A stretch of DNA of 64,000 bases from Lentisphaerae bacterium RIFOXYA12_64_32. GTDB lineage: Bacteria; Verrucomicrobiota; Lentisphaeria; Oligosphaerales; YB12-FULL-65-16. The stretch covers positions 1 through 64,000 of the forward strand of contig MHBL01000013.1 of the NCBI GenBank assembly GCA_001803235.1, read 5' to 3'. Positions 39,991 through 48,972 of this stretch are shown here, piece after piece. Every line of letters starts with the position of its first letter. The first letter of the stretch is position 1. The notes beneath the pieces are model-generated. The model worked only from the letters and a program-made list of their open reading frames with translations. It did no database searches and had not been told where the DNA came from. The position numbers were made by a program, and so were the translations under genes.

Positions 39991-41913
39991 TTACGTGCGC
40001 GTCGCCCGGTCTCTCGGAACCGGAACCCCCAGGGCCGCGGCGTAACGTCTGGCAAGGGAAACGACTTGATCGGACGCGGCGGTGGCGTTCCACAGGCCGC
40101 TTTCCGGAGTCACCAGTGCATCCAGTCCAAACCGTCCGAACAGATGGCGCCAGGAGGAGGAATTCGCCAGCAAGCGCCGGCACTCCGCCTCGTGTGTCTC
40201 CGCCGTGGCCGTGTCGCCCATGAACCGCCTGCCATAACCGGCGAACAAACGCATGTACGGATTGGTCGGATAGGGAGGGCGGATAGCTTCGACCCACGCC
40301 GTGAACTTGGCCGCTCCGCCCGGTCTGAACAGGTTAGGGTTCAGGAGGTAATTACCGGCGAGGTTGAAGGTCAGCCAGATGTTCTTCAACAGTTCCGGAC
40401 CAGGCACGCTGTGCGGATCCAGCGACGGCAGGTCAAGGCCTAGCGGCAACGTGGGATCGTCGTGCAGTTTCCGGTCGGCAGAGCTCTTGGTCGGGATGAA
40501 GTCGAACGCCTTCCCCTTAACCCCGCCGGCTTTCAAGTCGCGTGAGTTGTCCTGAAACACCGTGAAGGATGACCAGTCCAGTCCCAGTGCGCAGGAGAAT
40601 CGGAACGTGTCCAGGATTTGGGCAAAGGTCTCCTCGTGGAAGCAACCGATGATGTAGTTGCCGCCGACGAACAGTTCGGGGAAGTCCCGCAGCCGTGCCG
40701 CCGCCTGCTCAAAGGTCTCGCGTGTCCCGGGTTTACGCATCCGTCGCAGGATGTCCGGATTGCCCGACTCGATGCCGATCTTGAAGCCTAGGCAACCCGA
40801 GTCGCGCATCAGCGCAAGCAGTTCGCGGGTCAGGCTGTGGGCGATGAGGCCGTTGTTGGCCGACCAGGTGATGGCGAAATCGCGGCGCAGCGGGACCATG
40901 CCGGTGAGCAGTTCGGCGGTGGCCTCGGGGCGGGCCAGGAAATCGTCGTCCAGCACTTCGAAATGTCGAACTCCCCGTTGCCGGACCAGGTAGTCCATTT
41001 CCTCGAGGACATCGGCAACGGGGAACACTCGCGTTCCGGCGCCCATGAACGTGCGGACGCCGCAGAACTGGCAGTTGCAGCGGCAGCCGCGCGCGAGTTG
41101 AAACCCGGCATAGGGCAGATCGGGGCCCGCCATGCGGGAGTAGGGGTTCAGACTCCCCGCGCGGCAATACCGCTCGACGGGAATCCGCGCGAAGGACTTG
41201 ACCAGATTCCCGGCCAGGACGACCGGAGCACTCTCGCCCGCCGATGGCACCGTGGCGCCTGTGTCCGGGGCGCGGAAGTAGATGCCGTTACGCGGCGGCG
41301 CGACAGCGGGGTACCACTCTGGGCCGTACCAAAGGCCGAGCAGGTAGTCGAGGCGGTCTTCGCCTTCGCCGTCGATGACGAAATCGCAGGTATTGCCGTC
41401 GAGCAGCGCCGAAACGTCGTTCATGGCCGTCGGGCCGCCCGCCAGCAGCAGGCACGACCGTGCCGCGCGGATAGCCCGCAGCATGGCCGGGAGGGGGTGC
41501 GTCGCGGAACTCAGGTCGCTGTTGATGCTCAGGCAGGTGACGCCCGCCACGGCTGGTTCGGTCCGCGCGACTTCATCGCGCACCAGGTCCAGCCAGTTGC
41601 GGTGGTCATAGCCTGGGTCTTGTATGAGACGCTCCAGCAGGAGCAGGTTGATGTCCGCGATCGTGACCCGGAGCCCACGGTTCTCAAGCCGCGTGGCCAG
41701 CCACTGCAACCCGGTGGGCGGGTAGGCGTAGTAGCCCCGCTGCCGGATGCTGTCAATGTTGATGGACTCGAAAAGGAACTGGGGCGCCTGCAGCAGCAGC
41801 ACGTCCGGGCCTGGCGGCAGGCGGGAGGCGCGCAGCGCCGCAATCGCCTGTAGCAGCACAGCGTCCTTGACGACAGGCCGTTCGCTCCGCTGGTCTTGGG
41901 ACACAGACGTCAT
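39991..41913 (-). CDS. cobalamin-type radical SAM protein
   Basis: 640 residues. It has an N-terminal B12-binding-like domain (PDVLLLQAPQFLFES, YPPTGLQWLATRLENRGL, LLLAGGPTAMNDV, DFVIDGEGEDRLDYLL). The radical SAM motif ARGCRCNCQFC carries C277, C281 and C284, with an extra C279. Next come FEVLDDDFLARPEAT, KIGIESGNPDILRRMRKPG and YIIGCFHEETFAQIL. The C-terminal extension is like that of the downstream paralogue (WLTFNLAGNYLL, NPYMRLFAGYGRRFMG). Both end near W-x-x-x-F-x-R-F. Tandem paralogues of this type may act in sequence on one substrate. It follows the SDR gene after 43 bases. Confidence 0.88.
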   Translation of the reverse strand: MTSVSQDQRSERPVVKDAVLLQAIAALRASRLPPGPDVLLLQAPQFLFESINIDSIRQRGYYAYPPTGLQWLATRLENRGLRVTIADINLLLLERLIQDPGYDHRNWLDLVRDEVARTEPAVAGVTCLSINSDLSSATHPLPAMLRAIRAARSCLLLAGGPTAMNDVSALLDGNTCDFVIDGEGEDRLDYLLGLWYGPEWYPAVAPPRNGIYFRAPDTGATVPSAGESAPVVLAGNLVKSFARIPVERYCRAGSLNPYSRMAGPDLPYAGFQLARGCRCNCQFCGVRTFMGAGTRVFPVADVLEEMDYLVRQRGVRHFEVLDDDFLARPEATAELLTGMVPLRRDFAITWSANNGLIAHSLTRELLALMRDSGCLGFKIGIESGNPDILRRMRKPGTRETFEQAAARLRDFPELFVGGNYIIGCFHEETFAQILDTFRFSCALGLDWSSFTVFQDNSRDLKAGGVKGKAFDFIPTKSSADRKLHDDPTLPLGLDLPSLDPHSVPGPELLKNIWLTFNLAGNYLLNPNLFRPGGAAKFTAWVEAIRPPYPTNPYMRLFAGYGRRFMGDTATAETHEAECRRLLANSSSWRHLFGRFGLDALVTPESGLWNATAASDQVVSLARRYAAALGVPVPRDRATRT

Positions 41914-41956
41914 GTGTTCACTTGTTGGCTTTTGTCAGGCAACCCACGCTCGGCGT

Positions 41957-42772
41957 TCAACCCGTGGCGGCATAGCTTTTGCCTTCGCCGGCATCGATCG
42001 GAACCATGCACCCGCCCATCATGGACGCGGCTGGCGAGCACAGGAACAGGATCAGCGGAACCAACTCTGCGGCTTCACCCAAGCGTCCTCGCGGCAGGCG
42101 CTCGGCAATGAACTTCTGCACGACATCAGGCTTACCGGCTTCGAGGCGTTCCCAGGAATTCCCGGGTGCACGGAAGGCGCCGGGCAAAATGCCGGTGGCG
42201 ACAACACCGCTGCCGCTCAGGTGCTGCCCGAGGCTGCGCACGTAGGCGCTGAGGGCGGCCTTGACTGTATTGTAGCCGACGGACGCGACCGCCTCACTGC
42301 CGGCGATCGAGCCCACGTGGACCAGGCAGCCGCTGCGGCGTGTCACCATGCCCGGCACGAGCCGGCGGTTCAGCTCTGCCGCCGCCACCACATTGACGCG
42401 GAAGAGTGTTTCCAGGTCAGCGGCGGCGATGAGCGGTTCCCGCAGACCCAGCCCGCCGCCCGCCACGTGGAGGATTCCGTCGAGAGTCCCATGGGCGTGC
42501 GTTTCAGCGGCCACGGCGAGGCCCGCAATCTGTTCCGTCTGCCGTAGGTCCGCCGCCACACAGACATGGTGTTCAGGATGACAGGAGCCGGCCCGTACGC
42601 GTTCCAGTGCGTCCCGATCCCGGGCTGCCAACACCAAGCGGGCGCCCCCGGCCGCCAGTGCGGTCGCCGCCACCGCGCCCAAACCACGCGATGCCCCGGT
42701 GACCAGGTAGCAGCGGTCGCGCAGGAAGGCGGCAAACGGCTCAGACAAAGACAATGTGGGTTCGGTCGGCAT
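41957..42772 (-). CDS. short-chain dehydrogenase/reductase (SDR)
   Basis: 271 residues. The Rossmann motif is TGASRGLG near residue 25, HVAGG is the NNAG-equivalent strand, the catalytic Ser is in VHVGSIAGS and Y-N-T-V-K supplies Tyr and Lys. This is a classical NAD(P)-dependent oxidoreductase. A typical C-terminal ending (FLCSPAASMMGGCMVPIDAGEG) resembles FabG-like and gluconate 5-dehydrogenase-like SDRs, so oxidation or reduction of a sugar or sugar acid hydroxyl is plausible. It overlaps the end of the SPASM-type radical SAM gene by 32 bases, so co-transcription and translational coupling are likely. Confidence 0.9.
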   Translation of the reverse strand: MPTEPTLSLSEPFAAFLRDRCYLVTGASRGLGAVAATALAAGGARLVLAARDRDALERVRAGSCHPEHHVCVAADLRQTEQIAGLAVAAETHAHGTLDGILHVAGGGLGLREPLIAAADLETLFRVNVVAAAELNRRLVPGMVTRRSGCLVHVGSIAGSEAVASVGYNTVKAALSAYVRSLGQHLSGSGVVATGILPGAFRAPGNSWERLEAGKPDVVQKFIAERLPRGRLGEAAELVPLILFLCSPAASMMGGCMVPIDAGEGKSYAATG

Positions 42773-43808
42773 GCAGGTATTCCCAAATCAGTTTGTTCTT
42801 CTCGTGCACCACACAGTGGTGCCGGCAGTCGCGCCCCGGGTTGATGGTGAAGAACTGGGCCTTGTCCGCCAGCCACGCGTCTTTGAACCGGCGGTCCTTG
42901 ATGGAGAACAGGAAGCCGGAGTCCAGGTTGTAGGCCTTGTCGTGGCAGGAGTAGACGTTCAGGTCCGCGCCGATCACCGGGTTGATCTGGATGTAGGGAC
43001 ACCAGTCGTAGCCCTTGTCGAAGGTGGTCAACTGCTCTTGATACGAATCGAAAATCTCGAAGTTCACACCTGCCATCTCGCTCTTGGCTTGCTCGATTTG
43101 GGTTCTCACCATGCTCATTAGGGGGCGGTGGTAAGTGTTGTTTTCGACGGCGTCATCACTGATGAAACATGGGGCTGCTTTGACGCTTCGTACCCCCAAG
43201 TCGTGCATGCGCCGGATCAACTCGTACACATGGCTGGCGTTATCCTTGTCCACGATGATGACCACGCCCAGGTAGCAGGCCCCGCCGAGCCGCTTGAAGT
43301 CAGCGATGTTCGTCATCACCTTATCGAATTCGCGCTCGCTGACGCCGCGGTAGCGGGCATAACTCGGCCCATCCCAGCCATCGAGTGAAACGCGGACCCA
43401 GGTTCCGTGAGCCGCGAATTCCTCGGCAATCTCCCCGTGCAAACGTGCCCCATTGGTCAAACTCCCGTAGCGGACGCCGCACGCATGCAGCCGGCGCAAC
43501 GTCCCCAACAGGTGTGGATAGCAGAGCGGTTCACCGCCACCGCTGAAGGTCACGGCGAGCACACCCATTTCGGCACAGTCTTCGACAATCTCGGCCATTT
43601 TGTCGGGCGGAATCTGGTCCTTGCTGACCATGTCCTTTCCGAGCTGGATGTTCTCCCGGCGGTAGGCGCAATACCAGCAGTTGTGACTGCACCGGTTGGT
43701 CGGCTTAATCCGAATGTGTAGCGGTGCTGTCAGCGGTTGATCAGCCGGGAGGCTGTCAAGTTTGGCCGGGAAATGAAAGATCTTCATCTTGGTGTAAACA
43801 TTACCCAT
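42741..43808 (-). CDS. SPASM-type radical SAM protein
   Basis: 355 residues. ATG 43808 (MGNVYTKMKI) is preferred because GGAGAAG precedes it by about six bases; an ATG nine codons earlier is possible. The radical SAM motif is TNRCSHNCWYC with C40, C44 and C47. FSGGGEPL is the SAM-binding GGE motif. The C-terminal part has spaced cysteines (DWCPYIQINPV, NVYSCHD, RDCRHHC) typical of a SPASM or twitch domain that holds extra 4Fe-4S clusters. Such enzymes modify peptides, sulfatases or small molecules; anSME sulfatase-activating enzymes are one subgroup, but I see no specific match. A 139-base gap separates it from the methyltransferase gene upstream. Confidence 0.87.
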   Translation of the reverse strand: MGNVYTKMKIFHFPAKLDSLPADQPLTAPLHIRIKPTNRCSHNCWYCAYRRENIQLGKDMVSKDQIPPDKMAEIVEDCAEMGVLAVTFSGGGEPLCYPHLLGTLRRLHACGVRYGSLTNGARLHGEIAEEFAAHGTWVRVSLDGWDGPSYARYRGVSEREFDKVMTNIADFKRLGGACYLGVVIIVDKDNASHVYELIRRMHDLGVRSVKAAPCFISDDAVENNTYHRPLMSMVRTQIEQAKSEMAGVNFEIFDSYQEQLTTFDKGYDWCPYIQINPVIGADLNVYSCHDKAYNLDSGFLFSIKDRRFKDAWLADKAQFFTINPGRDCRHHCVVHEKNKLIWEYLHADRTHIVFV

Positions 43809-43947
43809 CGCACTTCTCCAAGACCCCTGCTCCAACCCGTGAATGGGGTCGGCAGGCGATTGCTCTTGTCACGTGTTTGATGTCACCGGCACAGCGCCCA
43901 TTACCTTCGCACCAAGTCACCGCCAGGACAAACGCCCCGCCCATACG

Positions 43948-44625
43948 TCAATCACCTACTGCCAATCCCAGGGTTGCAGCCGTGGTGAAACTGTAGTCTC
44001 CGGTGTAGCTGGCGTAACGGAAGACCTCCAGCCACTCGTCCACATGCAGGACGGTGGTGCCCAGGAGAGTCCAGTCCTGCAGGCAGCGCCGTTCTTCGTC
44101 CGTGCGGTATGCGCCGACCGTGACAAAACTTCGGCCCGCGCCCACCCGCTGAACCTCGCGCAACGCGGCGACGACTCCGCCCAGATTGAGCATGTAGATG
44201 GCGGCATACGCGAACACAAAGTCAAAAGACGCGTCGGGAAACGGCAACTTCTCGTAGGGGGCGAAGAGCAGGCGAGGTTTGACCGAGGGCATGGCTTCGG
44301 CCAGGGGGTAAGGATGGTTCTCCACGCCTGTCACCTGGATGCCGGGGATGAGTTCGCACAGATCGTGCAGGAAGAACCCCTTCTTGCAGCCCACGTCCAG
44401 GACGCGGGATTGGGACGTCAGGCCGTGGCGCTCAGCCAACCGCGGGATGATGCCCCGCCAGCGCCCGTCGTAGCGGAACCCCCCGTAACCGTGGCGGCGG
44501 TCGCCGTCATAGTAGTCGCGCCCCAGCTCCCACGCCACCAGGCGGTCCTGGATGGCGCGGACAGAGGCAACGGCCGCGCGGTTGCCGCGTCCGTGCGGAT
44601 ACTGCAGGTCAAACTCCGTTGGCAT
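43948..44625 (-). CDS. SAM-dependent methyltransferase (class I)
   Basis: 225 residues. SAM-binding motif I is VLDVGCKKGFF near residue 76, followed by VTGVENHPYPL (acidic loop, E) and FDFVFAYAAIYML (motif IV-like). The N-terminal 60 residues carry DYYDGDRRHGYGGFRYDGRW, a pattern seen in methyltransferases of sugar clusters. It probably transfers a methyl group to O, N or C of a cluster intermediate. It sits between the UxaA-family gene (22 bases upstream) and the SPASM gene downstream, on the same strand. Confidence 0.83.
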   Translation of the reverse strand: MPTEFDLQYPHGRGNRAAVASVRAIQDRLVAWELGRDYYDGDRRHGYGGFRYDGRWRGIIPRLAERHGLTSQSRVLDVGCKKGFFLHDLCELIPGIQVTGVENHPYPLAEAMPSVKPRLLFAPYEKLPFPDASFDFVFAYAAIYMLNLGGVVAALREVQRVGAGRSFVTVGAYRTDEERRCLQDWTLLGTTVLHVDEWLEVFRYASYTGDYSFTTAATLGLAVGD

Positions 44626-44647
44626 GGTGCCTCCACGGTAGGGATTC

Positions 44648-46210
44648 TCAGAGCGACAATTTCTCAGCGGTCCAGATCTGAAACTGATGCTGACCCCATT
44701 TCTCCGACCAGGTGCGCTCGCCCGATGCGACGCGTAGCATCAACTGGAGGAGTTCATCTCCCAACGCCGTGACACTGACGGAGTCGGTCAACAGACGGCC
44801 GGCGTTGAAGTCCATGTCCTCCGGCATGGCCCGGGCCAGTTCGTCCGTGGATGCCATCTTGATCACCGGACAGACTGCGTCGCCGGTGATGGTTCCCTTC
44901 CCGGTCGAGAAGCAGATAAGGTTGGCACCCGAGGCGACCAGACCGGTAACGGATTCCAGATCGCCGCCGGGTCCCTGCATGATGTGCAGTCCGCGCCGGG
45001 CCAGCGGCGCGCCGTAATCGATCACGTCCTCGATGATGCCGGTCCCGCCCTTCATGGCCGCGCCCAGGCTCTTGATGACGCTGTTCAGCAGCCCCCCCTC
45101 GCGGTTCTTGGGCACGACGTTGTCGCCCATGGACACGTTCAGGCGGGCCGCCAAGTCGCAATACCAAGCAACGGCGGCCACGTACTTGGCCGCCACCGCG
45201 GCATCCCGGAACCTGGGCCGAAGCATCTCATAGATACCCAGCAACTCGGGGATCTCGGTCAAAATGGCCGAACCGCCGGCGGCCACGACGCGGTCGGCGG
45301 CGGCACCCATGACCGGGTTCGCCGTGATGCCGGAGAAAGAGTCGGACGCGCCGCACTCCGTACCGACCACAAGCTCGGACAGGGGGCAACTGGCCCGCCT
45401 CACGCGTGCCACGAGTGGGAGATGACTACTGCCCAACGCCACGGCCCTCTCCAAGGCCTTCCGGCTGCCGCCTTCAGCCTGAATCGACACCCAGTCCACA
45501 GGCTTGCCGGCCGCGGGCAGGACGTCCCGCAGATAGCGGTCGACTCGCTCCCGGTTCGTTTGTTCGCAGCCCAGGTCCATGAGCAGGCATCCGCCCACGT
45601 TGGGATGCAGCAGGAATCCCTTCAGGACCAGCAGCAGGCGATCAATCTGCACGTTGCTCGCACACCCGCACCCCTCCGTGTGGGCGAGAGCCACGATTCC
45701 GTCCACGTGTTCGCGGTCCGGCAGGTCGTGCCAGATCGTTTCCAGCCGCCGCGCAGCCTGCGCGGCCAAGGCGCTCGCACACATGGACGTGGGAATGATC
45801 ACGTAGTAGTTGCGCGTGCCGCACCGGCCGTCGGACCGCCGATACCCCAGGAATGTCGGGACCGGTTCTTTTCCCCAGGTCGGCCCACGCCACACAGGGA
45901 CAGGAACTGAAGCCGCCGACTCGGACGGCATGTGTGCCGGATCCAAACCCTCAACGCTGTCGGCACTCACGAGGCCACCGGCCGGGATCCCGCGAGACCG
46001 GGCGAACGGATGCCCGTACTGCCGTACCAGCGTTCCGGTGGGCAGGTCCTCCAAGGCCAACCGCTGGCCGCATGGCACGGTCTGCCTGACGGACAGCCGT
46101 CGGTCACGCCACACGAGCACCGCTCCCCCAGGCAAGTCGCGCTTGGCCACGGCGACGTTGTCCAGTTCGGGGTTGGCGATGATGCCAACATGGCACAGGT
46201 CGGTGTCCAT
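44648..46210 (-). CDS. UxaA-family (altronate/galactarate dehydratase-type) dehydratase
   Basis: 520 residues. The N-terminal 80 residues form a SAF-like domain (DNVAVAKRDLPGG, GHPFARSRGIPAGG). The large C-terminal GD_AH domain follows, with FLGYRRSDGRCGTRNYYVIIPTS, ALAHTEGCGC, GTECGASDSFSGITANPVMG, and near the end CFSTGKGTITGDAVCPVIKMAS. Conserved cysteines (GCGC, TECG) bind the catalytic iron-sulfur or iron site in relatives. The family dehydrates sugar acids (altronate, galactarate, related hexonates) to 2-keto-3-deoxy products. In a cluster with an epimerase and an SDR this suggests a deoxy-sugar acid intermediate. It begins seven bases after the upstream SPASM gene. Confidence 0.87.
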   Translation of the reverse strand: MDTDLCHVGIIANPELDNVAVAKRDLPGGAVLVWRDRRLSVRQTVPCGQRLALEDLPTGTLVRQYGHPFARSRGIPAGGLVSADSVEGLDPAHMPSESAASVPVPVWRGPTWGKEPVPTFLGYRRSDGRCGTRNYYVIIPTSMCASALAAQAARRLETIWHDLPDREHVDGIVALAHTEGCGCASNVQIDRLLLVLKGFLLHPNVGGCLLMDLGCEQTNRERVDRYLRDVLPAAGKPVDWVSIQAEGGSRKALERAVALGSSHLPLVARVRRASCPLSELVVGTECGASDSFSGITANPVMGAAADRVVAAGGSAILTEIPELLGIYEMLRPRFRDAAVAAKYVAAVAWYCDLAARLNVSMGDNVVPKNREGGLLNSVIKSLGAAMKGGTGIIEDVIDYGAPLARRGLHIMQGPGGDLESVTGLVASGANLICFSTGKGTITGDAVCPVIKMASTDELARAMPEDMDFNAGRLLTDSVSVTALGDELLQLMLRVASGERTWSEKWGQHQFQIWTAEKLSL

Positions 46211-46217
46211 ATAACCC

Positions 46218-47516
46218 TCAGATGAAGTTGACGTGAGCCGGAGGATTCATCAGGTCCCACAGGAAGGTGTTGATGTAGTCCTGTCGGCAGCCAATCGTGC
46301 AATCACAGTGCACGTCAATATTCTCAACGATATCCCGTTGCACGGCCCAATATCGGTCGCCCTTGATCATGTCATAATAGGACATTCTGTGGATGTCGCC
46401 TATGAGGAATCGGTCCTTGCCGAAAAATGGGCCGCAGGGGTATACCTTCCCATTGCCGCTGATCTGGCCGAGCATGGGGGTACCATAGCAGATGTCGTAC
46501 TTCCGTATGCCGTGGCGGTAGACGTCTGTTTCGGCCAGGATGTTGATCTTGTTCCACTTGACCTGCACGGAGTAGTCCTCCCGCGAAAGACTCTCAGCCT
46601 CCTTCAGAGTGTCGACGACGCGACGGTACTCCTCTCGCTGGATGCCGAGTTCCCCGTACTCGGTGTCGGAACACTGCTTCACCTGCAGGTAGTCCACTCC
46701 CAGATCGGCTCCCAGACGGGCAAGTGTCAGCACCTGGTCGAAATTCTCCGGGATGAGGACCATCTGGAGCCCGAGTGTGCATCCGTATTGGTTTTCTTTC
46801 CGCAAGCGAACAAGTTCGCGGATCTTCTGGATGAGTTCATCGAAAAGTGCAGGGGCCGCCTGGTGGATGCGCCGAAAGCCTTCGCTGTTTCCGGCGCTCA
46901 GGTTGAAGCGGACGAAAGTTTGGTTCCGGAGGACATCGTGTGCCCGGTTCATGTCAAGGAGAATGCCGTTGGTCGCCATGGCTGTCTCGACTCCGCACTC
47001 CCGAGCTAGAACGATGGCATCGTAGAGTGCCGGGTTCAGTGTAGGTTCTCCATCGCCGATGAAAGCCACGCTGCGTACCTGCAGACGGCCCGCGTCCCGG
47101 ATCAACCGCAGCAAGGCGTCCGGTTGGATCATCTGCCCCTTCTTCATGCCCCCTTGAGTGACGCCGATGCAGTAGATGCAGGCGATGTTACAGAACTTGG
47201 TTAGCCCCATGTCGATGTGGATGGGCGCAATGCGTTCGCCCCGTCGCCACTCCTGCACGCGGTCCATGTGGTAAATCATCTTGTGGCCGTCAAGTCGGAA
47301 CCGTTCGGGACGGTTCAGAAACGTGTGCCCAGAGTACAGGTTGGGCGCCTTCTTGACGCCGCCCGACAGCGGGGGCGGAGACGCCGCATCAGTCGAAACA
47401 GAAAGTTTCGAGCGGTCAACTATGCTTCGGCTTCGCGTGCGCAAACGATGCCCGTCATGCGTCTCGGTCAGCAACTCCTTGGGGAGCGCGGAATCAGGCT
47501 TGGCAGCATCGCTCAT
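46218..47516 (-). CDS. SPASM-type radical SAM protein
   Basis: 432 residues from ATG 47516, which overlaps the upstream stop by four bases (ATGA). After about 90 residues of poorly conserved leader, the radical SAM domain has KFCNIACIYC with C109, C113 and C116, and FIGDGEPTLNP as the GGE-like motif. The C-terminal half carries cysteines (DICYGTPM, YPCGPFFG, HCDCTIGCRQD) fitting a SPASM domain. The protein ends FLWDLMNPPAHVNFI, nearly the same tail as the SPASM protein at 52135-53205, and shares CTLGLQ and DLGVDYLQVK with it, so the two are paralogues. GC here is lower than in the adjoining genes (57% in a counted line). Confidence 0.87.
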   Translation of the reverse strand: MSDAAKPDSALPKELLTETHDGHRLRTRSRSIVDRSKLSVSTDAASPPPLSGGVKKAPNLYSGHTFLNRPERFRLDGHKMIYHMDRVQEWRRGERIAPIHIDMGLTKFCNIACIYCIGVTQGGMKKGQMIQPDALLRLIRDAGRLQVRSVAFIGDGEPTLNPALYDAIVLARECGVETAMATNGILLDMNRAHDVLRNQTFVRFNLSAGNSEGFRRIHQAAPALFDELIQKIRELVRLRKENQYGCTLGLQMVLIPENFDQVLTLARLGADLGVDYLQVKQCSDTEYGELGIQREEYRRVVDTLKEAESLSREDYSVQVKWNKINILAETDVYRHGIRKYDICYGTPMLGQISGNGKVYPCGPFFGKDRFLIGDIHRMSYYDMIKGDRYWAVQRDIVENIDVHCDCTIGCRQDYINTFLWDLMNPPAHVNFI

Positions 47517-48931
47517 ATGTCGGTTCCTTTCACCTTGCGCAGGGCTCTGTAGGCGTAGTGTCGGCACGTTCCCCAATACCCCATGCGCTTGAGAATGCGG
47601 GCGTTCCGATTGGGATGGAACAAAGCCTTTAGGATTTCGTCGGGCAACAGGACATGCAGGAGAGTGTAAACATGGTACCAAGCCTTGAAGGCACGGCGTT
47701 CCGCCGGGGCTCGAACCAGGAAGCGGAAGTCATCATTGCGTCGCTCCGCGTCCTGAATGACTTCCTCGGTGACCATCGTATTGTAAGCCCGAGTTCCGGG
47801 AAGGAGGGAAAAATGCGGCATGCGGAACAGATCGGAGTTGCGGCGCCCCACCCAGAAGGTTCGGTTGAAATCACGTGGTCTCTTCTGGGATGGCAGACCG
47901 TAAATGTGACTGCCGAGGATAATCACCCCGTTGCGGCGCAGGGTCTCGGAGCAGCGGTGGTTCAAATCGATGCTGCCTTTCTTGGAGATGTGATGGAAGG
48001 TCTCGGCATCATAGGTGTCAAACCCGATCAGCGCGCCGTACAGGCCGGCGCGGGCGCCCAACTCCACCATGTCCGGGTTCTCGGCAATCGTGTCCGTGCG
48101 CATTTGAGCGAAGAAACGGACGTCCAAATTGGCCGAGAGGATGCGCTCGAACAAATCCATGTGTTTCTCAGTGCCCATCCCGAAGTTGTCATCCGCCAGG
48201 TAAACATGCGTGCGTCCCTGCGCGGCCAGGATCTTCAGTTCCTCCACGATGCGCACATTTGTCTTGGTGCGAAAGCTACCTTCCCAGAAAGAGGTTATGG
48301 CGCAGAAGTTGCACGAAAACGGGCATCCCCTAGAAGTCTCGACAGAGCCGGCAAAGCGCCCTGGGAACCAGCGGGACTTGCGCTTCGGCATGAGGTCAAA
48401 CGCCGGAAAAGGCGAGTCGTCAAGGGTCTTGATCCGTTCCCGGGCCGCGGACCTTTTCACCACAGCTGAACCTTCCAGCCAAGTGATGCCTGGAATCGCC
48501 GAGAAATCCGGGTGGCCGGAACCATATGCCGCGATCAGCTCCCGCAACGTGATTTCGCCTTCACCCCGGACCACGACGTTAGTACCATTACGCACCAGGA
48601 GCTCGTCGTAGAAACTGGCCCCTTGACCGCCGGCCACGATCGGGAGTGATGCGAACTCCTGGCGGACCTGCCGGATCACTCCCACGGTTTTCTGAATGTC
48701 GCGGGCCGCGATGATGCTCACACCTAACAGATCTGGCTTGAACGCGCGGATTTCAGACAGGATCCGATGCGAGCGCAGCCACCCCTCGGTATTGTCCACC
48801 AACCGAATCGTGTGTTTCGTCTCTCCCGCAATGGCCGCCAGCAGCGGCAAGACCAGTGTTTGCCAGTCGGGTTGCGTGAACGTGTGGCCGTGCGTGTAAT
48901 GCAGGGGAGAGTTGGTGAAGAGGATTTTCAT
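47513..48931 (-). CDS. cobalamin-type radical SAM protein
   Basis: 472 residues. The N-terminal B12-binding-like domain (KILFTNSPLHYTHGH, PIVAGGQGASFYDELL, VVRGEGEITLRELI) is followed by the radical SAM motif SRGCPFSCNFC with C203, C207 and C210. The barrel has YLADDNFGMGT, LIGFDTYDAETFHHISKKGS and SHIYGLPSQKRPRDF. It differs from the two tandem paralogues at 38-42 kb by lacking their long C-terminal extension. The stop overlaps the start of the SPASM gene downstream, so the pair is translationally coupled. It may supply methylation or a radical rearrangement on the cluster's intermediate. Confidence 0.88.
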   Translation of the reverse strand: MKILFTNSPLHYTHGHTFTQPDWQTLVLPLLAAIAGETKHTIRLVDNTEGWLRSHRILSEIRAFKPDLLGVSIIAARDIQKTVGVIRQVRQEFASLPIVAGGQGASFYDELLVRNGTNVVVRGEGEITLRELIAAYGSGHPDFSAIPGITWLEGSAVVKRSAARERIKTLDDSPFPAFDLMPKRKSRWFPGRFAGSVETSRGCPFSCNFCAITSFWEGSFRTKTNVRIVEELKILAAQGRTHVYLADDNFGMGTEKHMDLFERILSANLDVRFFAQMRTDTIAENPDMVELGARAGLYGALIGFDTYDAETFHHISKKGSIDLNHRCSETLRRNGVIILGSHIYGLPSQKRPRDFNRTFWVGRRNSDLFRMPHFSLLPGTRAYNTMVTEEVIQDAERRNDDFRFLVRAPAERRAFKAWYHVYTLLHVLLPDEILKALFHPNRNARILKRMGYWGTCRHYAYRALRKVKGTDI

Positions 48932-48972
48932 GTTTTCACCGTGCGCAGAGAGACGCCGGTCCCCACCCTGGC

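Noticed and set aside
42741-43808. anSME (sulfatase-activating enzyme) as the role of this SPASM protein
   Set aside because: Only general SPASM features are visible and the sulfatase gene is 31 kb away; no specific motif supports it.
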